Shown in pieces: positions 10,850 to 24,000 of a stretch of 64,000 nucleotides of DNA (position 1 is the stretch's first letter; each line of letters begins with the position of its first letter). The DNA lies in NCBI GenBank assembly GCA_021186555.1, contig JAJKFL010000003.1, forward strand, positions 49,687,630 through 49,751,629, read 5' to 3'. Below the pieces are notes generated by a model. That model was not told where the DNA came from, made no database searches, and was given only the letters and a program-made list of their open reading frames with translations. The DNA comes from Reticulitermes speratus. Lineage: Eukaryota; Arthropoda; Insecta; Blattodea; Rhinotermitidae. A program made the position numbers and the translations under genes.

Positions 10850-12095
10850 TTATAGTGCTTTAGGGTACTGACATGGTGTATGGTAGTATGGTCATAGATT
10901 TTGAGGGGGGGGGGGGGAAAATGCGACTTTTGTCAAGGTTATAATTTTATGGAATGTAAAATATGATGAACTTTGAAGCACACATTCCATTATTCCGTAC
11001 ATTATTCCATATTCTGTATTCCATACGTGGCTGTCTTGCAAACATTTGTTTGGTTTTTGGTGTGCATAGTATAACTAACCAACTAATGAGTCTCTACATG
11101 TAAAATTGCACATGGAGGTAGATCATAACAAACATGGCACTGATATGCAACTGTGTGCTTATATCTGACAGATTAAACGTGTATGGTATCAGCGCTGAAG
11201 AAGAAATTTGTTTGTGTAAATAAAATAAACTACTTTAGAGAAATACCTACATTGTTGGACAGGGCATGTATACAACAACAAAAAAATATATTTCTGAGAA
11301 TTCAGCTCAGAGGTACCTTAATTTCCACACGTAGTTTCTATTGTGCTTTAAGGGGGAAAAATAGACCTATTTCGTACTCTGTTACACCACAAAGACATAG
11401 TTGCGTATCCTAAGCACATAATTATTACCAGGAACAACCGTGTGTGCCACTGAATGTCATTGCAAATGAAGTTTCCACCCACAGTGCCTCATAATACATA
11501 TGATTACAAATGACAAGGATTTGTTGTTCTGATTTGTCACTTCTGCAGATGAGCAGTCTGTTGGTGTAGTCATTGTTAAGTTGGTTTTCCAAAAGTCAGA
11601 AACAGGCGTACTTAAAATATAGTAATTGCTTCATAAAGTGGGAGCCACAACTTCATACCTGGTGCCTGGGATTTGTGGAGTTGATGTATTAGTGTACCTC
11701 ATAACATGCTGTGGGACTACTTGTCTTTGTGTAGTGGAAATGATACACATAATTAAATACAGGAATGAGTTTATGCATTGTTCAAAAAGCAGACTTAGAA
11801 TTGTGTTAAGGTCATGGCAACAAAGGTGGTGTTTATTGGGTAGAATATAAAGTTGTAGTTTCGTGTTTGTGAACGTCTGTACCAGTGACATGCAAAATCA
11901 TGTTTGGGAACTCTCATGTACTCCGAATTCACACTAGTTATGTTAGGCATTGAACTGTGTAATTTGACAGCATGTGTGAGCGAGCTGAATTTCAGCCCTA
12001 CGGTTGGTTTGTAATTTGGAATTTTTTATGCTTGTTTGGACGTGTTCTGTTTAATAAGCCTTCTATAGTGAAAACAATGCCTTATTCTGTTACAG
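10850..12095. other. Non-coding sequence before the receptor-like gene
   Basis: AT-rich, probably intron between a 5' UTR exon and the 12096 exon. A G-run lies at about 10904-10916. No other feature is recognised. Confidence 0.4.
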
Positions 12096-12098
12096 GAA

Positions 12099-15000
12099 AT
12101 GGGTAGAGCATATGCAATGGTGATGATGGGTATCCTTGCTGCCACCACAGTAAGTAATTTTCAGATCTCTGTCCATTTTTAGCCGTGTTTGCATAGTTGT
12201 GAAAAGCACCTATTACCTTCATGTAGGAGTAGGAGACAAGGGTTCAGGAGATACCACAGACACTCTTGGAGGCCTTTTTGAACACGTCCCTGAAATTTGG
12301 CTGTTTCATTGTTGAGGTTTTTTCTAGGTAAAAAGCAAAACTTCTAGAGTTGAAACTACTCTCCCCAAGTATCAGATTATCAGGAGTTCCAAAGATTGGA
12401 ACTTTGCTGTACATTCAGATTGGTTTCCTGGTTATGTCATCTATTGAAGTTTGATTATTTTGACTTACCCCATTCAATAACAGCATCTACATCTGTAATG
12501 GAAACTGGATGGTTGACAGTGTTTGTTAAATTATTTTGAGAAAAAATTCATCAGCACATGGAGATCATTACAAAGAAAGACACAGTGATGCATCTTGTTC
12601 AGTGGTGTGTGGTGTACATTAATGTATGAATTAGTTGAGATTCAATTACTGAACAACAGATTATTTTCTTTCAAGATTAACGTCACATCTCCTTGTATGG
12701 CATATCATCACAGTTGTTTCATTTAAACATGACTGTTGTGTTATAGATACTGTTTTGCTTTTCAGGTGGCAGTTGGTGCAGTTGGGATGTATATTAGCGT
12801 GAGTAAATACTGTACTTCTATCATCAATAAAAATGCTTAATACTGTATGTTAGTACAGTGTGATGCAATTTTCACATTTATGTGTTTGCATCATACTCTT
12901 AGATATGCAGGCAGATATGTTAAATGACAAATTTATTAGTTTGTGCTCTTATTATTAGGATGATGAAATGGATGGTAAATTGGGGGACAATGAGAAATGT
13001 GTACAAAACTTTAGATGTCTTTGGAGACATAGGCATACATGGGGGTATACTTCACATTTGAATCTGAAGGACATCTTTATTCACTGCTCAGACAAGCTAG
13101 CAGTTCACCACCTGTTGCAGGCAGTGGGTTAAAGTTGTAATCCTGAAGCTGTATCTGAACATAAATTGTGCGTTCCAGAAATATGGTCTCATTCATCCTT
13201 TGACACATATAGCGTACAGGTCTCTTAAATTAAGATTGAAGAATTTTGGGATTGGTTTCTTGATTAAGAATTAAATGGAAGTTTCATGGTGAAAAATAGC
13301 ATGTATTGCCTTTCGCATAAATCTAACTTAAGCTTTTGCACCTCACAAAGTGGTTGTTGTGGTGTAGTAAATATGTTTGTGCATTAACTTCGGTTTTCAC
13401 TGCTGCTTTTTAAAGAAAGTAATTTGTGTGTGATTTCTGTCTTACACACACACATGCATGTGTATATACATGTTTATAAAACTGCAGTTATCTGCAATTC
13501 AACTTTGCTCCTGGTATGTGACTCTTTAGCATGGAATGGTAGGATAATGCGTGAATTATGAAGTGGTTGTGACCTGGTCAGGGCATTGCTCTGGAATTTT
13601 GAGGGGCCAAGGCAAACCACGCAAACCGCAGGCAAATCTGTATCCCATTTGAGATTTTAACCTGGTACCTCCCAGTGCAATTTGGATGCGTTACTGCTTG
13701 AGCCAACTTGCTTGGTAGTGCTTCTGTTGTGATGCTGCAGACTGACTAGGGAACACACAGCATTGGCAGTGATCTGTTGACAGATACAAAGTACGGCATT
13801 CAGGCATACTTGGATAACCTTTCAAACCCATCTGTTTCGTAATTAAATTTTGGGATGATCCCCAAACCATCGTCGGTTCTCAGCCAAAAAATGAAAGTGG
13901 AATTGTTTTCTTTTGTGAATGCTTTTCCTGTCTTCAGTAGCTATATTTTCCATGTCTGACAGAAATATTCCCAGGTATTCATCATGTAGAGAGAAAAGAT
14001 GATGAAATATGTATAACAAATACAGAAAAGGCAAAGAGAAACATTTTGTAGATGGTACATAAAAGCTTCCAGATAAATTTACAAAGAACTGTTTGGTTAT
14101 GTATTATGAAAACTGATGCCCCTATTACAGGACATAATACTAATCACTATGTGAAGTTTCATCTTCTGTGTTGCTCTGTTGTCTCATATATAAGTAGTTT
14201 TGCTGTTGCTCATGGCAGCACCTACAGACTTCTGAAAGTTGTGGGGATTTTTCCAACCATTGTGCTAAGAGGATGAGGTTCTGTGAAGCTGTGGGGTAAT
14301 TTGCTTGTCACGCTTGATGGTAATACTTGTGAAATATTCGCTTAAGGTACCAAAAGGGATAATGTAAGACTTTCCATACTGGTAGATTTGCAGATGTGTG
14401 TAACACTCTCGTAAATGAAATATGCCCCAGTTTGTGGTCCACCATTCATGAAGTCAGTGTTAACAATTGACATCCTGAAGTAAAGCTTCTGGAATGTTGT
14501 CCTGTCCCAGAGCTGCAGTGTTTGCACTCTCTTCTGCTAGTTTGAATGCAGTCCATGCCTTTGCAGACATTAAAATGCCATGTTCTGAGGAAGGTGGGGT
14601 CTCTTAGACACTGTACTGGTACCAACCCCTGGTTTGCCACTGATATAGCAGCATTTACTGTGTTACAATATGCATGTTCGGGGTTTGCTTACCAGTTTCA
14701 ACAAATCACTGCCTGAAACATTTGATGACTGTAACAGTGTGCATGAAATGCTTTGTGTAAATTGTTGATGCAGTACATGAATTTCTTTTATGGGGGTCTA
14801 CCACTTTAAGTCTAGTAACATGATGTGTTTTTGACAAATCAGTGGTCTGACATACATTTCTACTGGTACATACAAGCCAAAGACCATTACACGTCAAGAC
14901 CAGTTCTTTGAAAACTCAGTATGTGTTAATATTATTTATAGTTCTTGTTGGTTGTGAGGAAACAGAAGTATACTCAGAAACGTTTTCTCACTTTACTTGT

Positions 15001-18000
15001 TCATGTAGATTTATTGTCTTTATGTACATACATTTCAAGTGTTTTGATGATAATGCATCGAAAGTTTTCATATAATGTGGAGATTTAACATGTCACACTT
15101 GCTTATGAAGTGAGTGGTACATCTAGATGCTACAGTAAGAAAAATATTTGAGTCATTGTGCTGTAGAGATGTGTGAACATTTATGTAGAAAGCCACATAC
15201 CACTTTGCACATTTTATTCCAAATTTTAATCAAGAAAGCAATCCTTTATCTCTGTTAGTGTCAGGGCACCCTCATGCATGTGAGTATTCAATACATTGCA
15301 ATTTAGCAGTAAGAGGGAGAGATTACTTATTACAAATAATTACGTAGCTGCAGAAACAGAGAGTTACATTGGTCTTGTAATGGATGAGGAAAATGGTGGA
15401 AACCATAGGTGCACTCTGCATTTTTTCATGAAGTAGGTCCTGAAATTTGATTTAGCTGGCTATACAGTTACAAAAAACTTTGCTATTTCTGTAGTGCGAA
15501 GGTGATCACGAGTGTGGCAGAGACAAATACTGTTACACATTGTCTGGGTACTGTGTGCCGTGTACAGACTGCGTCATATACAAAAGGGAGAACCGAACTT
15601 CTTACCCATACTGCGCCAAGTCAGCTGTGGAGTGTGGAAAATGTCTGCCAGGGTGAGTATCATGCTGATAGCATGATTTGTAAATATTTTAATGCTAATT
15701 TGATAATATTTTTTCCCCTGTTCTTGTTTTTGGAAACTCTCCATCCTGGGCAGTAATTGGAATTTAAACTTAAGCATCATTGGAGGGTTAAAGGACTAAT
15801 TTTCCATAATTACTCAGAGTCACAAAGTTCTAGCAGGACTACTCAAGAGCTGAGGTAAAAGTAAAGCTGGCCCTCTGCTTAAGGAGCACCATGCCATGAA
15901 GGTATAAGGAGAGTGGATGTATTGCTTCACGCATTTTTAACCTTAGTACTGGGTGGTTATCAGTGGTCATCTTCACACTCTACTCCTGGGGAAAAAGCAG
16001 AAGGGAAGGTGATGTTGAAAATTGTCATTTGCATAGCGTAATATGTTGTACTGTGAGTGTGCACACGTTGTTGCTTCATTCAACAAGGCGGGGTAGTAAC
16101 TGTTTACAGGAGACAGTTGATCTGAAGTATCCCAAAATGTAGGTGATCAAAAGGCCCAGTGTTCATGCATGGCACTGCTCTACCACTGGCCTGACAAATA
16201 CGCATCCTGCAGAGTAGTATGATGTGGCCTACTTGCATTTGGATATCATAAAGTTCTGCTTTCTTATTATTTTTATTGCATAATACACCCAAGAAATCAT
16301 GCAAAATTAAGTACAAGGAGTATTGTCTATCCTCACATTCCTGTTCACTGAAAAACTTACAAATAAAGAATGGCAACAAAGTGTGACGTTATATGTTGTG
16401 GCCCGAGATATGGAAGTGGGTTTCAAATTTGAATGGCAACGTGTTTTAAGTCTGACAGGCCTGCCCTAGCACCATGGTAGCTGCTTGTGCAGCAACAGCA
16501 GCTTACCATGTGCATGATGCTTCCCTGCTCACAATGTGCAGATTTCTCTCTCTTTCTGGGGATGAGGGTTTGACTGGATTAGTCTCTTCTAGGGTGCAGC
16601 AGAAATGGATTTGGATGCTGAAATTACATTGCGAGAAGTCACGTGATGGCTTCATGAAATGTTTCCAGTAACTATATGAACATTGGCAGAAGTGCATGAC
16701 TGCTGATATTAATGGTACATCTGTGAGAACTTCATGGTACATCTCTTTTCCAGAACTTCTTTGGAGCTATTATGTGGTACCATATTCCTGTGTGGTGTGC
16801 ATGAAATGAAGATATGTGTTTAAATTTATGGGTTCATTAGTTAGTTGGTAAAATCTCCGTTGAAAGTCAGTGAGAAATCAGTGGAACCCATATCTAAGGA
16901 ATATCATTCTTTGCACTTGTCATCCGGAACCATTTTAGAAGATACAGTAGTTATAAACATTTTTAAGCATCCTGTGGCTAATAATGGAACTTCAGGGTTT
17001 TTTTTTTTTTTTTTTTTTTTTTGCAAACACTTAACAAGAACAAGCATGTTACATTTTTTACTCTCTTATGTTCTAGAGGATAACATTTTCTCAAACATAT
17101 TTTGAGCATATATTGGCACCGATTGTAGATTCTTGATGAGGGCCATGGGAAAAAATTGTCCTTTATCACTTTTTTGTGCGCTTCCAATTTACCGTGGGAA
17201 GGAATGACAGATTATGGAATTTGGATATAGATTTTTTCAGGAATTCTAAACAGAACTTGTAATCCTGATTCCCCCCATCCCCAAGATCAGCTTACTAACC
17301 TGCTTGTTTTGTTCATCCCAGAATGTTGTGGGTAGAAAAGCCACTGGCTATTTCGTGTATGTGTGCATGCTTGTTTGTAATACCAGATTTTCCTAGTATA
17401 CTGTTTCTGGATCAGGCATTTTTGTGATTGTGTATGACAAAATATTTTTTACTGTCATTTTCATAACGCCTGAGTGGAATAAGCTGATTGAGCAAAATGT
17501 TACAGAATTCACAAGTCTGTAATTTCTGTGAAAAAACTGAATACAGTAATCTCTCAGTCATCTGGACCATATGGGGGGGGATTAACCCAGAATCCGGTCC
17601 ACCAAAGGGAAACTCTCGAGTATAGGTACCATACAAAAAATTGTCACTCATTGCTATAGTAACTCCTTAAAACAGAAATACTGTACCTAACATGATGATG
17701 ATGATGGATGATGTACTGTAATAATAATTTCAGCAGGAAATACCGGGCTGTAGTTGGCCCAAAGTTGTCCAGACCACCTGGGTATCCCAATTACTGAGGG
17801 ACCACTGTACTTCAAGACCTCATTCAGTATTTAATGTGAAACACATGTTATCTAAGGCAAACCAGGTAGACTGGTATAGTGGTGACATTCTAGACATGTA
17901 TTCTGGAGGTGTCCATTTTGAGTCAAAGCTGAGGCCTCATTTAATAATCAGTGTTTTGTTCCAAATCTTTTCCATTCATCACTCATCCTACAGTTTGACA

Positions 18001-21000
18001 CTTTATGGCATCATTAAATAAACCACAAAGAAAGGTTATTACATTGGGATTCTAGTTTAGCAAAATCCCTTGCACTTGAATTGGGTGGTAAGATTTTACT
18101 ATAAAATGCATATTCTTTCCTAGGTTTGAACAAGAAATTTTTACAACAGGAGAAGTTCGATATTCCTGCATTCCCATCTCATCACACTCAGAAGTTTTAT
18201 CTTGGACATTTTACATTTTTAGTGGTGGTGTCGTGGCAATTTGTCTGCTTCTGGTTGGTTTCTTCTGTTACAAATCATACAGGAAGCAAGGTAATATGCA
18301 CTCCTATTCAGATGGGTACCTCAAAATAATTTATTGTATGTGACAGAAATAATAGTGTAACGTGGTTTCCTTTGGAGGGGTAGTTACCCTGCCTGATACC
18401 TAGGAAAACCTTGTTAAAGGGTAGCCATGGCTCACTAGGCTAACTTGTCTATAAACTATTTGGTAAACTCTTTACTGCCACAAGGTCAAGTCAGTCTTGA
18501 CCGAACTATACAGTTATTGTTACGAATAATATGGATTTCATCTCAGGAATTGAGGGAAGGTTTCTTTGCATGCATACTATGGTGAGGTAAGGCGATGCTG
18601 GCTGTTTGCTCTAAGCACATCCTGTGCTAATTACAGGCATCTGTATAGTCTGATCTACTGACCTTGATCTACTAACTGTTTACAATAATTAGGGGATAAA
18701 TCAGTGTACAACAAAATGGATTTTGAATGTGCACAGTACACTCCACGCATTCCTATTGTTATTACAGTTAGTATGCCACGTTCCCTGTTAGTTGGAAAAT
18801 GATTGTGGTTCAGTCTTATAAGCTTATATTACAAAATTTGGAAAAATACTTTCTAAAAAGAAGTCCGAAAAATGCTCAGGTTCCTATAAGTATAACAAGA
18901 AGAAATAATTTAGAATACAGTAATAATGTTAAACAAAACATCCCTTGGCTAATGAGGATAATTAAGATCATCTTCTTTGCACAAGGTTACAAAATACATG
19001 AAAGGAACACAAATAACTTCAACTACATAAAGGCCAAAATAACTGGAACCAAATGAGATTGTGGCATAGACTGCATAGGGTTTATATAGCCTCTGAAACA
19101 ATGTCATAACCTCAAGGTATTGATGTAAAGTCAGACCACCATCTAATCACATCATAGAAACAATCTCATCACTACACACTGCTTGATAGAAGTGGGAAGG
19201 AATGTCACATGTCAGCGAAATTCACCTTCCATGTCTGGCTATGTAACGGACTGTTAACTGTGCTGTACAAATTATGCAAATAAAAATTTTACCACATAAC
19301 ACTTTAAAACATATTTTATCAATCATTCATTACAATAGTTTTTCTGTATCATATTAACATAACTCATGGTACAAGGTTGATCCAGATTTTTTAATGTAGG
19401 TCCTTGTGTTACTAGAGACATAACTGGGATGCCTCACTAACTGCAGGGGTTATATTACACAGAAACACCATGATAAGCAGAACTGTGTTTGGCAGAATGA
19501 AGACATTGTGTAAAATTCAGGGTTAAGAGAACAACAGACATTGAACACTCATGAAACTTGTCTGTTCCTTCACAAAATACAAGAATCACAATATCAGACA
19601 TAAAATACTGCAGTAGCTATATTGAACCTATAGAAGTGTTTTCAGATCCCATTACCACCCTGTCACCAGCAGCTGTATATCTGTAGGTGCCGAATCCAAT
19701 GATCAGTATGTGTACATGGATTAAAAACTGCCAGGAGATAAAACAAAAATTGGGTACAAATGGAAAATACCAGTACTTGATACCTAGCATTGGTGAAACC
19801 GTGGTTAGTGAGGGACTGTTGTGCTTCAAATGTTTTCATTCTCTTGCTCGGTTAGTAATATTGAGTAACCCACTTTCAGCTCCACAGTAACTGTACTTTC
19901 GGTTTGAAGTTTCAGCCCATTATTTGAATTTCATTCTAAAGGCTTTGTTTATATTAAACTTCACAAACATGTCGTCCTGGCTTCGTGGTTTGATACAGGT
20001 GTCCTTCATAAGCAGTGTTCTGCAGGAGGGTCCTAATGTTTAATATGCACAACAAAATAAACCAAACACTCATAAACATAAATTGTAAATTGTTTTTAAT
20101 TTTATTCGGTTGACGAAGCAAGTGAATCAAGAATGACTACACTGATTTTAGGACAGCTTATTTACTAGCATGTAAAATTGTTAACATGTAATTCCTGGTA
20201 TTTGTGTGCTACAACTACTATATTATTTTATCAAATGATGCAGAATAATATAATAAGTTAATATGTGTGCGTGAGATTTGAGGTAATTAAAGCATTGTTG
20301 CTGATATTTAGGTCTTGCAGGAGATGATAGCATGTTTGGGTGACCACCAGTGAACATGGTTCTCTGTCCCAGAAGACTTGAGTGGAATTTGTGTCTGGTC
20401 TTTAGAAAAAAAGTGTATTTTTACATATGCTTTTATATTCTGTTTCAGCTTGACTGGTATCTTACCTAAATGTGATGGCATAATAATTGTTTTAGTTCAT
20501 GTTATTAGTACCGTACATTTTTCTTGATTACATACAATCGAAACATGTTGGACTATTTTTAATATAGACTGTATTAAATAACAGTTAATAAACAGTGTAC
20601 ATTTGTTGGGTCACGATTTTATGTATTTGTCTTAGTGTTATGTAGTGATTTCTATAAAAAAAATTTTTATCCTAGAAACACCTTGATGATTTAATGCTCA
20701 TGACATTTCTTAGTTCCATTTATAGCTGTATATTGCTGAGTTATAGCTTCGTTAAACTTTTAGATTTACTGAAATTAATGATCCAAAACTGAAAAGCAAA
20801 AGCACATCTAAAATTGTATTAAGGTGGAAAATTATTTTTATTACAGAACATGGCCAAAGCATTCAGGAAGAACTTGCTCCTGAAGTTCGGTGCCTGTCTG
20901 CAAACAGCTCACCCCTGCTTACATCACCACATGCTGCAGTGAATATTGTTTGGTACAATGTGTGGATTATATTTTGTCCCTGCAAGATTTGAGGTTTTCA

Positions 21001-24000
21001 CAGTACTGTTGCTGAAGTTTTAAAGTTTTCTGTGACATAAGGCCATGCTGACTGACTTTGAAGACAAAAGGACTGTGATTTTTTGAAGGCCAGTAATGGT
21101 TATCAGTTGACATGGCGTGATGTCCCAGAATACTTGAATCTTCCAATTTTGTCCTTGTTGAAGAATAAATCTGTTTATATGAGTCTTTGGCTGGGAGCCA
21201 GGATACATTTCTGAAGTATGCTTGTGTGGATGGGAGTGAGGATACAATTTCTGAAGTATGCTTGTGTGGATGGGAGTGAGGATTCAATTTCTGAAGTATG
21301 CTTGTGTGGATGGGAGCCAGGATACAATTTCTGAAGTATGCATGTGTGGATGGGAGCCAGGATACAATTCCTGAAGTATGCTTGTGTGGATGGGAGTCAG
21401 GATAGAAATTATGAGGTACACTTCTTTTTGGACGGTAGCCATGATTGCGTGTTTGGTATAATGACTAGGCTATAGGCTGGACAACCTAGGAATTGTGGTC
21501 TGATTTTTGTCTGCTCCAAAGCCTCCCATTCAATTATCATTGGGGACTTGATTTGGGCGTTAAGCTTACCGCTTACCTCCATCTAGTGTCAAGGTTAAGA
21601 ATGAGTGGAGATATACCTCCACTCCACATATTCCTTTGTGTCATGTACAGGCACAGCTGTAACTTTGCCTTATCTGTCTTTGGATTGGAAGTCTTGTGAA
21701 GAGTATGTTAAGTGCAATGTGATAATTTTGTATGGTACTGTTATGTTGTAACAGGACTTTGAAGTTCACAGTCTTGTGTGGACACACACACACAAGAACG
21801 GAGCATGCACGGTGTTGTGAGTGTGAGGTAACCAGGGCGGTGAATTTAATAGAGGCTGTTAGCATGTCCTTCAATTACACCTATTTTATCACCCGAAAAC
21901 CAGTGCTGGTGTACAATAGAATTGATCTGAGATTCTGGTCTTGTGGGATGTGATGCCATTTTGCTGGGTAAGATGTTGCCAGTGATTTGAAGGAATGTCA
22001 TCATGTTCATATTCATAGGTTCAATGTTCGTGACATTGTTCCTTTGAAAGATTAGGGACTACTTACCCAGTAACGCATCTTCATATCCCAGGAGATGAAA
22101 TCCTGGGTTATACCACTCTGAAACCCTTAAAACATGCAGAATGGATCTTATTCAGAAACCAGTGAGATGTGTGTGTACAATAGCTAGATGCTTAATAAAC
22201 AGTAGCATTTAATACTGTTTTCAGTAAATTGCATTATATTTATGTTTACAGTTGATGCTGGCGTATCAGAAATTCGTGAAACAAGCTTTATTGTTTATAG
22301 AGAGAAAGAACACCAGCCCCTTCAACAGGCATTGCCTTTTCAGGATTCTGGTGCGCGTTGTCATAGGTAAGTGAGTGACTGGTTCTCATCTGTTACATGA
22401 AAATTTTGGTATGTCATGGTGTAGTGAGAATACAGTGCAGTCAACATTGGGGAGAGGATGATACAAAAACAAACAGTGTTTAATGCCAGTGACATAAATT
22501 TATTATGGCACAAATTAGCCCTGTCATGTTTTTGGCTTAAAATTACATGAGGCCTGGAAGAAGGCATACTGTTCTCAGTATGGTATTTTGTCACAATATA
22601 CTCCTTCAGCTTTGTTTTTGCTGTAGTATTTTGATCAGAGGAAGAACTCTGATGGTTTTTTAATTCTTAGAGAGGAAATGGAACTAGTTGAACATTTTCT
22701 GCCTGCTCTGAGCAGGCAGTGGTTGAAAAATCTTTATTTAACATGTAGCATGCTCTGTGTTTATATTATAGAGAATTTTAATAGCCAGGGGAATTAGAAC
22801 AGTGGGAGAAAGTACTGTTGTCAAAATAGGAACAGTTGAAGGGGTTAATTAGTAGGAATGGATAATTGAGGTGTCTGTTTACTTGCGTGTTACTGTTCCA
22901 GCAGTGTGGACGGGTTGGTGCATGAGCACTTTCACATTGCCTGTAGTTGTCTTGAATTTAATTTGCTGTACAGAAATTACCCTTATGTTATTCACATAAT
23001 GTTCTGATTGTGTGTTGTGGTTTTTATTTCAACAGCGATGAAGAGCAGGAGGAACCACCAAACACTCCTCCATATGTGTACGATGATGAGACCCTAGAGA
23101 GCAATTGGACACCACCGTAAGTTAGGCCTGCCAGAAAAGAATTTCTTTTGAATGGCATTCAAACTTTAAACTGTCAGTAACATATGATGAGCTTACACAT
23201 CAGCAAAATGCATGCAGAAATGCAGAAATGACCAGTGGTGTGAATGGGGCCCCTACAGACCCCGCAGCATGGGAGGATCCTCAGACTTACAGAATAATAC
23301 AATTTTTTTGTGGGTTGTTTTGGACTTGATTACATTTTTATGACAAGGCAATATTCTGGATCCCTGTTACGAGTTCTGCAAGCAGCCTCACTAAGGATAT
23401 AGGGGAGAGGGTGTGGCCAATTATCCATGTCACTGTATATGGCAATCAAATTTCATGTCACTGGCACCCAAACTTCAAACTGTTGGTACCGTGTGGCCAG
23501 CTTGTACATAAAGCTGAATACACATAGTGACGTAAATTATGGGTGACTTATTTTTATGGCAATCAAATTTCAGTTGTGAATTTGCAGTTACCTATACATG
23601 CATGTTCTGCCATTTTATTTGGCCTATTCTGTGAATGTATAGTTGCAAGGGTATTGTATGGGCTATATAGCTAGAAAATGAGCCTTGACCAGCTGGTATG
23701 GTATGTATATTGTTTTGACTGTTATAGTTTTCATACTGTCAGTGACATGAAGTATTAGCAAGGTAGGACATAAAGAAAGCATCTGTCTTTTCCATAAGAT
23801 TGAACAGGATTACCTAAACAGTGGAAGTCAGAAGGACAAATTTTACAATTGAATTAAAAGAAACATCACTTTACTCCTGACTAGTTTGTTAAATAATACA
23901 GAACATATTTTTGTGGTAGTGACTGGCAAAATAACTGTCTATTGGAATGTGATTATGCAGTCTGGTAGATGTGTACATTCATCTACCCTTGATGACTGAG

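Noticed and set aside
17697-17707. (GAT)n run inside the MITE as a possible regulatory repeat
   Set aside because: Too short, and internal to a transposon.
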